Shown piece by piece: positions 1 to 51,621 of a stretch of 64,000 nt of DNA. Positions within the stretch are counted from its first letter, which is position 1, and every line of letters starts with the position of its first letter. The stretch covers positions 43,978,501 to 44,042,500 of the forward strand of contig NC_073358.2 of the NCBI RefSeq assembly GCF_027580225.2. Direction: 5' to 3'. Source of the DNA: Misgurnus anguillicaudatus (Eukaryota; Chordata; Actinopteri; Cypriniformes; Cobitidae). Both the position numbers and the translations under genes were made by a program. The notes beneath the pieces were generated by a model. That model had not been told where the DNA came from and searched no databases. It saw only the letters and a program-made list of their open reading frames with translations.

Positions 1-584
1 GTGTTTTTTTATGACTGAGAAGTTCAGAAATTGCATATTTCTATCTGAAAAATTTCAATCTCCGTTTCTGACTCAAATTGTTCCTGCTCAGGTGCGCAAG
101 CATAGAGTACATTATTCTACATGACTACATTCAGTTTAATTTAGTACTTTAAAAAAAAAAATCTAATTAAACTGAAAATTAACTTACATTACTTTTTAAA
201 AAAAGTAACTCAAATATTGATGTGTACATTTATAAAGTAATGCGTTTACTCGTTACTTCAGATAAGTAATATTATTACGTAATGCATGTAACGGTACTTG
301 TTATGTGTTACCCACAACACTGCTTGTAGGTCTGACTTTGGAAGCGATGTTGCTGGTTCGAATCCGCCTTTTGCAAATATTGTAAAAAAGTGGAAACAAA
401 GTGCCTATCGAGTGTTTATTAAAAATAAAAGTATTTATTGGGTAGGGTTAGGGGTCGGTGTAGGGAGGGTTTTTACTGTATTCTACTAATAATGGAGCAT
501 CAATTTATTAATTTTAATAAATATAATCATTTACACTGTTTTTATTGCATTCTGTTATTTACATAAATACTGAGGTGCAAATTG
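1..584. other. Intergenic AT-rich flank with a SINE-like fragment
   Basis: No gene is visible. A tRNA box B-like motif, GGTTCGAATCC, sits at 355-365 and suggests a decayed tRNA-derived SINE. The segment at 180-300 alternates GTAA/TTAC motifs and is partly palindromic. Confidence 0.4.
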
Positions 585-837
585 TATCTGCCAATATAGA
601 TAGTATCTAATTACTATTTACACTTATTGCAAATTTGATCATTTTATTTATAAAATAAAACTTATTTTTTTACATATTGCTAAAAAAATTCTGATATTGT
701 CACTTATTGTGAATAGAAAAAAACTCTAATTTTTACTAAGTGTAAATAACTTCTATAGCTATTTGCACTTTATGTGTAAATAGTAGCTATAGAATGCCGA
801 AGGGATGATATTTTTGTTTGTAGGCAAACCCTGGCAG

Positions 838-1465
838 TTAGCGGGACACTGGTTCACCAGCCTGATCTCACGATAATTCGTACATATTTTATGAGGTGGC
901 TAATTCGTATCAATTCATACAAAGTTAATCATGCAAAATCATACAATTCTCATAAAAACAAAAAAACAAAACCGAACCCCTGACTCCGTCCCTAACTCCA
1001 CATCTAACCCCAAAGTCACAGGGGTCAAGGCGAATTGTACCAAAACTTACGAATCGTATGAATAAATACGAATTAGCCAACTGATAAAATATGTACGAAT
1101 TCTTGTGATATAGCGTTGGGTTCCCTTGCTAAAAAGCCCATAATTTTTTCCCATGGACTTTTAGATTATCGCAAAAAAAAGCTGTGTTTAACAAAAGTTT
1201 AACACTCAAGACGTTTTGTCCAACAAGATATTCTTCACAGATAAACACAATTTTTGCCTACAAAACAATTCTGAAGTCTAAATTTGTTTTTGGATTTATT
1301 TCTATTAAACAAATTTAGACTTCATAAAAAGACGTTCATCTGTGAAGATTAACTTGTTGGACAAAACGTCTAAGTGTCAAAACACAGAGCTTATTTTTTG
1401 CGATAACCAAAAAGTCTATGGGAGAAATAAATGGGCCTTTTGGCGAGAAAACCAGTGTCCCACTA
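838..1465. mobile_element. Foldback/MITE with a second inverted-repeat element nested inside
   Basis: Outer ends are inverted: GCGGGACACTGGTT near 840 against AACCAGTGTCCCAC at 1,450-1,463. The right part (about 1,131-1,443) is a large hairpin whose arms meet around GAAGTCTAAATTTGTTT and its complement near 1,273-1,323. Inside the left part, about 862-1,116, is another inverted pair: ATTCGTACATATTTTAT against ATAAAATATGTACGAAT. That reads as one element inserted into another. No coding capacity. Confidence 0.7.
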
Positions 1466-1768
1466 ACTTCCACTTGCACTAATGTAAATAGTACCTAACG
1501 CTATTTTTGCTTAGCGTAAATAGCCGCTGCCTGAAATGAATGATTGCCAAAGAAAATCCCAATTTTCAGTAACCGTCTGTAATAAAGAGAGCAATTTTAA
1601 AAGTATGCTCTAAAAAAATCTTATTTTTCCAATGCAAACCAAAAAATCCTACAAATTACTGTCCAAAACATCTAATACAATCACAAATCAAATAATATAC
1701 TGTATTGTTGATTTTGTTTTACATTACAATTTAAAGGCTTTACATTTTTTAAACCCAACTTTCATTGC

Positions 1769-2003
1769 AGTGGTTCTCAAACTGGGGCCCCCAGTTTTAT
1801 GACATTTTATAAACTACATTAATTTTTCATGAATTCTGTGTAATTAAACCTAAAAAAATAAGGCTACTATCCAGCAGCACTACATTAAAATATACAATGT
1901 TTTTTATTAAAATGTTGAGTTCTAGGACATTTTTTTCTGCGAAGGAATGCGGCATACACAGGGGGGGGGGGGGGCGAACTCTGAAAAATTTTGAGAACCA
2001 CTT
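1769..2003. mobile_element. Short MITE with AGTGGTTCTCAAA terminal inverted repeats
   Basis: Ends are AGTGGTTCTCAAA near 1,770 and TTTGAGAACCACT near 1,990-2,002, perfect complements. A poly-G run lies inside at about 1,961-1,974. Non-autonomous; a hAT-like origin is likely but no clear target duplication was seen. Confidence 0.55.
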
Positions 2004-2019
2004 TTGTCAAAAAGAGATG

Positions 2020-2180
2020 AACCCAAGCTGCTGGGTTGTAATTTAACATACTGTATGCTGGGTTGTTTTAACCCATTATTGGGTAAAACATAAAAATTTT
2101 CTAGGTTAATTTAACCCAACGTTGGGTTCGTCTATTTTTGACCCAACGCAGAGTTGAAAATAACCAAGCATTTTTTGTAT
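2020..2180. repeat. Palindromic AACCCA/TGGGTT-rich repeat
   Basis: Repeated complementary motifs (GCTGGGTTGT, TTAACCCA, AACCCAACGTTGGGTT) form an imperfect palindrome typical of small fish inverted-repeat elements. Family not determined. Confidence 0.4.
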
Positions 2181-2699
2181 TGGGCTGACATGTGACCCAG
2201 TCATTTACACATCCAAGCAATCTACTCTCCCAAATACAAAAACATTCAGTCGGGTCAGTATTGTATGTTTATATAAATACCAGACAGATGTGCAGATATA
2301 AGGACCAACCTTTATTCCATACATTTTTAACCATGAATGTTCATTTTCATTTTTTCACGCCTAAAGCTCTACTTGTTTTGTATACAAGAGTCTAAGAAAA
2401 ACAACTGCACAACACCACAAGGTCGACAGAAAGAGTCTATTGCCACCTCAACCATTTTAATATCTTTCTCAGATGTCCATGTTTTTGTGGCTGGAGAACA
2501 GTTACTCTGCTAAAGCAGTTCATCTATGACCTGGAAGTTTATAGTTGTTTGTTTCATTGGCTCTTCATTGGAAAACTCAATGATCCAGGATCTCTCTGTA
2601 GCTTCCATTCTGATAACCGTCCAATCAGAAATCTCTTTATCCTCTTTGCATAGATTGCATCACCATGACCTAACCCCCTTTTAACTCGTTTCCTTTTAG

Positions 2700-3401
2700 A
2701 CAGCTGCATCACCATGGCTTCAACCTGGAAGTGGTTCCGTTTTATTTCATCGTTTTTTAGAAACATTTAAAAAGCCTAACAAATGTACAATGTATTTCGT
2801 TCCAAGTTATATCAACAAGATATTTACAATATCTTTAAACTTTACATAAATCGAACAAGTATATTGTAATACATATTTGTCTGCATATCTCAAAAAAAAA
2901 AATTAATCAAACAAAAATCTCCCAAATTTAACTTTGTACATGGTCAGCATCGAGTATCTCCAGGTACCATAGAGCAAATCAACTGTCAAACAGTAATATC
3001 ATACCAATTCAGATATGTAGACATCCATGTCTAGCAGCTCGGGATAAATATACACGGCAGGAAACAAACGAAATTTATGCAAATACATAAAAAATGTCTG
3101 TACATGAAAAAGGGTAGGAAATGTACAAACTAATTTCAGAATTTCTTTTCACATGAAAAACTGAAAAGGCATTGGATTAATATATTAATATCAAATTTCT
3201 GGTTGGTAGTTACTGTTTGAGAACTGGAGTTACGAACTCTTCCCTCCAACATCGATTTAAAAAAAGCATGGTGATGTGCTTGTTCCAAGGTACAAATCTT
3301 TGTACAAATTACACATATCTATTTATTATTTACTTTACTTTGTGTGAAAATAAGTGCATGTTGCCCTTGTCAAACTCAAAGGAGGCATTTTCCTTAGTGC
3401 G
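2700..3401 (-). other. fbrsl1: Likely fbrsl1 3'UTR, end undetermined
   Basis: AT-rich noncoding sequence downstream of the stop. AATAAA hexamers on the minus strand (TTTATT on plus) occur at 3,327-3,322 and 2,746-2,741. Neither can be proven without transcript data. The short minus-strand open frame at 2,766-2,554 has no recognisable similarity and I do not call it a gene. Confidence 0.45.
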
Positions 3402-42112
<38,711 letters not shown>

Positions 42113-44646
42113 CTGCAAAACAAGCGAAACACACTGTTAGAGAGCTAGAAATCCAAAGTACATTCATGGCAATGAAAGGAACTGTTTTTACAGCTTTATG
42201 GGGGAAAACAACAACATTGGGGGGCACTATTGTGCCACCCACAAGATGTCTTCCCAAAAAGAAAAAGGTTAATACAAAAAGTCAATAGACAAAGTACAAC
42301 ACTGTAAAAATTATTAAGTCAAGAAACTCAACTGAAGAAAGTCACCCTTATGTCATTTCCAAATCCATATTCTTAATGATTTAACCACAAAACACAGATT
42401 GTGACACTGATGCATAAATCCTACAGATTAGAATAGGAAAAACCAATCTGCCTACAAACTTAAGTGCTTTATAGACTAAACATAAGTATGCTTTCCTTCC
42501 CCTTCTTGTACCAGAGCGTGTAGTTTCTGGCAAGTGGCAAGTATAAGTAAACATGCCACATACTTAAAAAAACACACAAGCACTGACATGCAGGATGTGA
42601 GGTGCTAAATGAAAAGAAAGACCTCTTAAATTCTTCACACACTATACACAGGGCGGTAAAGAATGCTTGGACAGACATCCAGTCCATTTCCTACAACAGA
42701 GCAGCAGTTTATCAATGTACACCATACACTAAAGATCCAACTAAAGAGTGGGAGAGACCCACCATGTTTTAATCTGTGCTTATTTCACTATATTTCACAT
42801 TTGATACTTGTCACCCAGAACTAAAAAGACGACATAACTGAGATCATGAATAAAGCTATAGGTTAGTTAGTGGGTTGCCTGAATGATTAGTGTTTCTTAG
42901 GAATATATTGGTGCTAAAATGAACCCGTTAATAAGTTAAAGACAGATAATCCCAATTAAAGTGCATCTATGGATTATGTATTCATCAGCTTCACTCTTAA
43001 AACCTCTATCATTTATACTTAAAACACTAAAATAAATAAACTAATACAATTCTGATAAACTTGCCAAGCCAAGTGTGTTCAGTTTAATATTTGAAACCTC
43101 TAGTAAGACCAGACCCACGGTGTGGCATAATTTTTGAGACCGCTGCTGACGTGAGTTCTGGACTACATTAATAAAGAGCTCTATTTCAGCCCCATAATTC
43201 AATACGTCAGGGGACTAATTTTTTAGCAAGCTGGATTTTTCACTACACAAGCTCTCTGTGAAAGAGCACTGGAACACTTTAGCTCACACACACTCGTGGG
43301 ATTACATAAAAGAAAAGGGGTTCAGATGAAACTGGGCCCATAACATATGTAACAGCCTTCGTTTTGAGCAAAGCCTGTGGTTAGCGTTCCTTTGACATGC
43401 GCCTTTAAAGTTGAAAAGAAAATTTCAATACAATCAGCCGTCTATGAAAGGTTGTCTTATGGGAGCTTGAAACAAGAAAGGAACTGCCAGACCATAAAAA
43501 CCTGCATTTAAGCGTTTGTATTTTTTTGCCAGTGAGCTATTCTGCGCAGAAGCAGCCTTTAAACTGTGTCCCTATGGGCCGGAGGTCAAGGGTCACACAC
43601 AACAAATTCTTTGCACTCCTACGACGCAGGAGGTTCGTGAATACAAGAGAGATTGATCGAAACGAGCCAGAGAGGAGAAAGGAAAGAAGGAGAGAAAACA
43701 AAACAAAGACTCAGACTTCTGATGGACGCACAGGGGCTATAAGCATTTCAAAACGAAGGAAATTGAAGCCACATTGCTGGAAGCCAAAGAGCGCTAGTGG
43801 GGCCGCAGGAGGCCTGACCCGAAAGGACTGTTATACTGGATCTGCAGGCATAGAGGCTGGGCCTGGGACTCTGAGACATCAGCTCCAAGCTCACTTTTCC
43901 CATTGCACTCATTTACTGGAGCCAATGAGACCACTTTTCTCTGGATCACAACCATGACTCTCTGAGGAACCAGAAAGAGATGGACAGGCAGCAAAGGAGG
44001 GAGGGAGCGAGTTAGACAAATAAATAAAAAGGTCATGGGCCTGTGTTGAGACCTGCTGCCTACAGCTGTAAAGTGCCACTGGACTCTTAGGTAAGAAGAG
44101 ACAGGAAAGGAAAGATGGAAAGGATGCCAGCAGAAAATTGCTAAGCCTTCAAAGAAGCAATCACTAAAGTCAGAGTTCAGACGTCAGCAAACATCCAAGC
44201 AACTTATGGCCTGTCTTTTATAATGCTGCTAGACAAGACTGATTGTTACAGGCCAAGGCCATAAAGTTGAAAAATGCTTTTCTGTTCCGAAATACCAGTA
44301 ATAAGGTACTGACTAATGTGTCGGAGATTTACAATATGGGTGAAAGCTGACACACTATACTTTTAGAAAGTAGACATGTCCTGCACTGTGACATGTTAGT
44401 CCCTCTCTTAAACAATTTATACAAAAACCTTTGTACTCTAAAGTATTTTAAAAAATTCAGGTGGTATTACGAGGTCCATAATGTGCAATAAATTCAGCAA
44501 AATACAAAAAGGTGCCAGATTTGTTTCCTCCTTGTCTCGTCCCTCTCTACGCCCTTCCGCTCACCTCTGACACCCTGCAGATTCAGTGCCAGATTAGGGT
44601 GGCACAGCAGGACTGATGGAGGCTTCGGAGAGGATGGTGTGGTCAC

Positions 44647-46411
44647 TACGGATGCATCGAATGTTCGGCAACCGAAAATAATATATTATATTTAATTATT
44701 ATATTATAATAGCAAAAAACAATATCTCCTGTCATCGTGCCTCTCTCCCTCTGCTTGAACCTGAGCAAACACACGCCTGTCTGCACAAGCAGAGCCCGAG
44801 CAAGCACACGCCTGTCGGCTACTCAACATATATAAAGTGCTGCCTTTCCTTGTAAAAGCTAGAAGTATATGCTGTGCGTTCGGCCGTGCGCGTATCTTCG
44901 GGTGCACGTAAAACAGACTATACCCCAGGCTTTTGCAAGTGTCTTACAGGGCTCCAGACGAACTTTTTTCACTAGGAGCACAGTGGACCCCAACTGAAAA
45001 TTTTAGGGGCGCAACCAGAAAATGTAGGGGCACACACCGAAAATCAACATGCTAACCAAATATTCACATTTCTACAAATTTCCACTGTATTACTAATAAA
45101 TACTTTAATGATAGATGCAGAAAGTACAATGTGCTGTTTTCAAATTCAGTGTCAAATTTTCTGGTCGCACATATGCGACTGGATATAAAATTCAGTGGCA
45201 CACTCTAAAATTTTGGTGGCAAAATGCAGTCTGGAGCCCTGTCTTAAGGCATAGTAAAGAATAGTGTAACTGCATTTTGAGTGAAAATAGATGATCGGAT
45301 TAACATCACCCAAGACTTTTTGATGTGGTCGAATGTAAACTAAACAGTTTAAACAAATCAGATAGTTATCCAATCTGAGAAGTGACCAGGTGTAAAAAGG
45401 CCCTATAATGTCTGCTGGAATGTAAAAAAAATATTGTTAAATAAAATGTGAAATGAATATAATAAAAAGGACATTCGGAAAACGTTACTGTTCTTAAGCA
45501 GCAGAGTATCCCGCAGCACTTTGCAGTAACTTCAGGCGGCCCGCCTAAGCTGGGAAACCCTACCACCTTAACCTTATTTAAAAAAAAAAAAAGGCTGTCA
45601 AGTGCATCTCGGAGAATAGCACGGATGCACTTTACACCGCGAGCGGGCACTCGCAACACACGCCCGAAATGAAAAAGACGTGGTCTGGACCATCACTGTC
45701 TAGAGGATAATTAGCCAGTTGATAAAACATCTCAGAGAATAGCGTGGACAAGCTTCACGCGCCACACGGCCGAAATGAAATAAACGTGGCCCGTCATGTC
45801 TGGAGGATAGCCAGTTGATAAAACGCGTGTCCGTGAGAACTGTAAGTGGACTTATGTTTTGGGTTTATTTAAGCCTGTTCATATATTAGTCTATAGTTCT
45901 TGCAAATTTAAAGTAAGTTAGCTGCAGACTTTGTTGTTTGAGCAACCTGCTAGCTAGGTTTCACGTGCCTGTTGATTAGTTATAATTGTTGAGTGCTCTC
46001 ATTATTTACATGCTACAGTAGTTACACTCCTTTAAGATAATGTAATTAATAGTGGGAAATAATAAATTTTTACAATTTTACAATGTTAGCCAGACGTTTT
46101 ACAACATCTGCTTAAGTTTGTGTTTATTAACCCTTTAGTTTCACTTCATCACGCAGCTATTCCCATTAGAGGTAAAACATTCATTAATAATCAAGTATGT
46201 GTTCATTTTCGCCCCACCCCTTTGATTGGCACGCCCCACCCCAGACACATCCACCCGCCCAACCCTACCACCTTAACTAACAAATTTTCTGTGGGAAACC
46301 CTGAGCAGTGTTAAGAAAATTGGCAAAATATTTAGAAAACATGTTCGGTATTGTATTCGGCTGAGTGTTACATTTTATACGGCCAAGAATTTTTCTTTCG
46401 GTGCATCCCTA
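44647..46411. mobile_element. hAT-type composite element (1,765 bp) with perfect 8-bp target duplication
   Basis: Starts TACGGATGCATCGAATG and ends TTTCGGTGCATCCCTA. GTGGTCAC lies directly outside both ends (44,639-44,646 and 46,412-46,419). Same end family as the 35.7-kb element. It contains another element with CAGGGCTCCAGAC/GTCTGGAGCCCTG ends at about 44,948-45,242. It also holds a ~125-bp tandem duplication at about 45,604-45,825 (ATCTCGGAGAATAGC / ATCTCAGAGAATAGC). Confidence 0.85.
44948..45242. mobile_element. Nested short MITE with CAGGGCTCCAGAC ends
   Basis: Ends CAGGGCTCCAGAC and GTCTGGAGCCCTG are perfect inverted repeats with TCTTA on both outer sides. Inside are motifs such as AAAATTTTAGGGGC and its near complement. 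It lies within the larger hAT-type element. Confidence 0.7.
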
Positions 46412-46464
46412 GTGGTCACATTGCCAGCGGCTGGCAAACTGGGCAGATGGCACAAATTATTAGA

Positions 46465-46513
46465 CGGAGAGAGAGAGAGAGCAAGAGAGAGAGAGCGAGA
46501 GAGCAAGAGGAGG
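46465..46513. repeat. GA-rich microsatellite
   Basis: GAGAGA runs interrupted by AAGAGA and GCGAGA. It lies just outside the right end of the 44.6-46.4 kb element. Confidence 0.85.
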
Positions 46514-46990
46514 TCATTCTGATAGCTTGTCCTGAAGAGGGCAACCATTCAGCCCTTGGATTAACCTGACAGCAACAGTTCGACCTCCCCTCCTCCCCTG
46601 CCCACATAAGTGAAAAGATATGTCGTTCTCAACCAGTATGACATTATTTCCTCTTTAAAACACACAAGTATATAAAAAATATACAACAGCATTTTGTGAA
46701 AACAGATCAACCTTTAAATCCTTTTATAACTCCATTCAGAAAAGAATGAGTAGAAAATTCATCTAATTTTGTACCAATAAATAAAGTCACACAACAATTC
46801 ATTTTTGAGGGACGCAGGATATTGTGTGGAGCTTTACAGCCTTCTATTTTCTGCCTGTTTACTATATGTAACATCACGCAGAAGAGGGCCAGCAGAGGGC
46901 TGATAAACATCTCAGTCATCACCCTCTTGATTCAGCTTAGTGCAACGCCACAACAACCTCAAAATTTTGCACGATATTTATCATGTGTCA

Positions 46991-47016
46991 AGTGTGTGTG
47001 TGTGTGTGTGTGTGTG
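46991..47016. repeat. (GT)n microsatellite
   Basis: About 13 GT units. A shorter GT run also lies at about 37,968-37,982. Confidence 0.95.
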
Positions 47017-50000
47017 CACTTTGGGTGCCCGATTGTGGGTGATATGTTATACTGTGGGTGTGTAGGGTTGTGCTATTGTGTGTTTGCATGTTACTAACAT
47101 ATTCAAGATCACTGGGGTCTTTTCCAAACAAATGCATGAGAGTTTTCAAATGCATGGTCGTTTAGGTTCAGTTTGATTTTCATTTAACCTCAAAGCTTTG
47201 TTCTTTTCTTTTTCTATGGTTATGTGTGTTCTTACACCGAGGCTTCACATTGTTGTACGATTTAGCATGTGCGATCTTACACTGCAAATGCACAGGGATG
47301 TGTGATGGCGTGTTAAACCTCACAAGCGTGCACGCAGGGTAACCCGTGCAGTCATCCAGGCATGCAAGTTCCTGCTAATGAAACTCCAAATTAATTATCT
47401 TCACTGTGTTTGTCCTTCTCTCTCCCAGCCCCCTGCCTCCCCCTTCCTCTTCCTCTCTCGCTGCTCTGCTTAATGACCTCCTACGTACTCGTTTATCATG
47501 AGCGCTGCTACATCTCTCCCTCTGCGCTCTCATCCTATCAGCCGCGCCGCAGACCGCCTCCAGTCAGAACAGGTGTGTGCGAGAGTGATTACAGCTCTCT
47601 GCCCTCTCCACTCCACAGGAGAGTGACACACACACACACACAAACTCCCACACCAGCGCATTAGACATGCATCTGCACCTAAAGCATCATTAAGATGATA
47701 ATGTATTCCACTGGGTGACCGTGCAAAATGCAGCCCTACCCACAAGTCTGTGCTGCTTGCCGCGAGCGCCACATTCCATGTCGGCCGTGATTGGTCGAGG
47801 GTAAGGAGCGATTTCTCTATCGAAGTCTTGCTTGGCAACAACAAGTCGAGAACCTAAAGCGAAATCACATCGCTGCTCCTGTGCTTTGCATATTTAGATG
47901 GCCTCGAGTTCCTGCGATCGCTCCTTCATATTCCGTCTTTTCCTTAATTCACCTCTTTCCCTGCAGTTACTTAATTTACATTTCTACCACCATCACGGCA
48001 CTGATCTTTTTCATTTCTCGGTCTGTATTAATCTTTCTTACACCCAAAGCTTGCACGGTATAATTTAATATTTTTCTTTCTACTTTTTTCACCTGCTTAT
48101 GAGCAGTCTCAGACTATTAACATTGCAGTCGGCTGGTGTGACATGCAAATTAGAAACCGGGCGAGCGATTTTGAGGGAGGGCGGGTAAAAAGTAAGAGAG
48201 AGGTTAAAGATGTGTTGCGTAGTAACACTAGAGCCAAAAAGTGCGACAGAGTCACAAATCTGCTCAGCTGCGGCTGCCTTCAGGGCTTGACACATTGTTA
48301 GAAATAAACACATTAGAAGAAACACGGTAATAGCAAAGTCAGTGCATGTTTTTCCTATGAACCCCTAAAATATATTAACTGATACATATCTGTAAAATGT
48401 GATGCACGACTGCCAAATCCATAAATGTAAATGAGTTTCTACTGCCGTGTCGTGCACATTGCATATGGGGTGTTACTTATGTGCACGCTACTTATCAACA
48501 GCTAGAATAGGCCTGCTTGCTAGCAGTGTTCCCATGGTCCTGAATGACAGACAGTAGCCACACAGGAGCTGTCACGGTCTATGGGTTCTCATGGGCCGCC
48601 TCCCTTAAATTTGAAAGCACTGGAAGATAAAACCTGGATTATTGGCATAGGAATCAGAGCCTGTTCTTTAGTACACACTCTACAGATAAAGATCTTAGTC
48701 CAGGGATTTTTAATCCTGCCAACACTGGCGAGATAAGATGAGTAGCAAGAGCGAAAGCAAGGAAGAGATAAGCAAGCTTCTATCGTGGTTAACCGGACAC
48801 TTCAATTAGACGGTCTTTTGATGACCATAGAAACAGTTAACATTTAAAACCATACAAAGATAAACCAAGGAAAAATTGTGATATGAAGCACTGAATCACT
48901 TAACTTTCTACATGTACACAAGGGTACGCAAGCAAATTTTGCTATTAGAATTGTATGTGCGTATTGTACCTGCACCGCAAGTACTCTGTAGGTGTATGTC
49001 GCGCATGCAAGTACAAGTACAATAAAGTATACTTTGCAAGGAAGTGCGTTTGACTGTGTGGGTACACTCACGTACGAGTTAAAAAACGAAGTATACTTAA
49101 AGTGTGAAATCTAAGAAGGAAAGCAATGACTTGACTCTTGGCTCTGACTGCATACCGACTAGCTTCCCAACAAGTGCATCTGATTTTTGTAAGATGCTTA
49201 AAGCGCTGTTCAGTGACTTTCTTGTTCACCTTGTTTTCTTCAATGAGAACAACGTCTGAGTCATTCACAACCTCAGGCAAGTAAAAGGGAAGGCAAAGGA
49301 AAGTTACTTTGTCTGCACATCTGCCTCACTGAAAGGAAAACCCATTCAGCACACTGAATAATTCATGGGAATAAGGGTCTATGCCCCTTGCTGGGCCTTC
49401 ATCTACAGGAGGAAGAAGAGAGAAAAGAGAGCAAGGATGCTAAGGACTGTCTGAGGTCTTGTGCACGGCGGTCTCACTGCGTGGTAGTCAGTGACATGCT
49501 CGGCCAAGCACGGACTCCATTAATGAGAGGAAAAAATGCAAAGCAAGACGCCCTCTTTACACCCGACCACGAAACCATGCGAATCGTACGTGAATCGTAC
49601 ATGAATCATCCACTTATAAGACATGTACACGTTATGCCAAAAGAAGCAGGGGTGCTAACCTGAACCAAAGATGCAGGAACCAAAAATTCCTGGTTCAGCA
49701 CATCACACTCATGTAACGGAGATCTCCTGCTAAGCAGGGCATGCAAGGTTGCCCTAATACATTCGGAACCATTTGACCTCTGACCTTTCAGGTGATACAC
49801 TCACTCACAGGGAACTGCTGTAGGTTTTGGAAACCTGAGCTGTAATTAAATGCTGTGAGAATCAGGCACCTTGTGTAATTATCTAAGTCCATCTACAGAA
49901 CAAAGCCAAAGTAGGCCAAATGTGGGAATCCCGAAAAAGTTTTAAAGAAAAGGGGTATTTTAAACTGACAGCGTGCCAAGGGCTAATCCACCCAACCCCT

Positions 50001-50447
50001 CGCAGCACAAACAGACATGGAATGCACTATATAAAGAAAGCTCACAGTTAAGCCAAGCTCCTGTTGGGAAGGAACGCGCCACATTAAGTGGAATTTACTT
50101 TTAAATCAGACACCCCTGCTCACGTTACTGAGCGCTGTAATGCTATCACCATGCCACTGCCTGTCAGCAGGTCAAACAGCTCCTCTCAGGCCTTTAAAAA
50201 TCACACCAGCAGCTACGCTGTCCTTAAAATAGAGGGAAGAGAAACACGTCAGTTCCTTATTGGCTTTGAAAACTGTATAGGAAATTTTAAGGCCATAAGC
50301 AGAGTGTTGAAACCACTGTTGGTGGTTCTGGTATCTGCTGTGTTTAATAGGAAGGTCTGACAAACTAGAAATACGTTTAATCTGTTCTAAGAACACTCAG
50401 TACAACCACTTATCTAAAAACCCATTATTTGAGAAATATGCTATACT

Positions 50448-50640
50448 CATTAAAGAGGTTGTTCACCCAACAATTCAAATTATGTCATTTACTTGCTCTC
50501 AGGATGTAACAAATCTGTTCTTTATTTTGCTAAGCACAAAAGAAGATATTTTGAGCAAAACGTTTTAGATCACCATTGACTCCCAGAGTATTTTGTTTTC
50601 CTACTATAGAAGTCAATCTGGCAACCCCTCTAGCAGGCAA
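50448..50640. repeat. Dispersed cyprinid-type repeat (GTTCACCCAA)
   Basis: GAGGTTGTTCACCCAACAAT, then CACAAAAGAAGATATTTTGA, then CATTGACTCCCAGAGTATTT. I recognise this as the pattern of a very abundant cyprinid repeat. A similar left end begins near 63,880 (AAAGGGACAGTTCACCAAAA). Confidence 0.55.
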
Positions 50641-51621
50641 TTTTGGTCCTATAACAATCTAGCCCACAAACAGTAACATACCTCTATATAGCCCAACTGA
50701 TGTCTTTATTCACTGTTGGAATCTAGCAGATATAGTTCAAGCATTCCGGACGGCTGGTTTATGAAGGGATCTTTAGGACTTCAAACACTGCAGCAGCTGC
50801 CTCGGGCATGCCACATTTATCGAACGCTAACACGAGCACAATGTGCAGGGTTTCTTTTATCACCAGGCCCCAGATGTGCAGCATATGAGGGCTGAAGGTG
50901 TAAATAAACGCTCAAGAAATTTTATGCGTATAGCAGGAGCGCTGGCCCAGTGAGCTAAGCACATTGCGACAAAGCGAAACCCCCTGTCCGTTTATCATCA
51001 ACCCGACAACTGTGCTAACCTTGTGAGAGAGATTACGGTTCTGACTTTCACACTTTTAAACCTCGTGCCTGCACATACCAGCATCTGAGGCAACTTTGTG
51101 TTGAAAAGCTCCTGGTGTGGTTTTCGATTACATCCGAACTCTGTTCGTTGCAGAATTCGCGTCACTTGGGGCAAAGTTAGAAGCCGAGTGGGGATTTATA
51201 CTTTATCTTCACTTACAAGATATTTAAAGAAACTAATTATTTAGTGTGACTACACTTTGTTTATACACAAAAACGCAGGAAGTTAATGTTTTTGGTTTGA
51301 CAAGACTTAAAAAGTCAGTAAGGAGTAACCTGACAGTAGCTAGGCAATAGCAATTACTGTGGAAAGTGCCACGAACATATTTCTTCATGTTGTTACAGTC
51401 TTTTGTACTCAATAAACACCTGGTAATTACAGGGCTGCACAATAAAGTGTAATCCACACAGGCTAAAGCAAACATTGTGTAAGCCAGATCAACAACACAT
51501 CAAAACTTCCAACAGCTAAAGGCATAAAGAAGAATAAAGGTTTCTTATCAAGAAACTAAGCAACACCCTTATTAGCGCAGAGGCGTTCTCGAGAACTTCG
51601 TTGTAGAAATGTTTATATCAG

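Noticed and set aside
43526..43957. 143-codon Arg/Lys-rich plus-strand open frame
   Set aside because: Low-complexity purine-rich composition explains it; no domain or family similarity seen.
44570..44620. Minus-strand donor GTCAGAG|GTGAGC suggesting an exon near 44.6 kb
   Set aside because: No matching acceptor with a family-like reading; isolated donor consensus is common.
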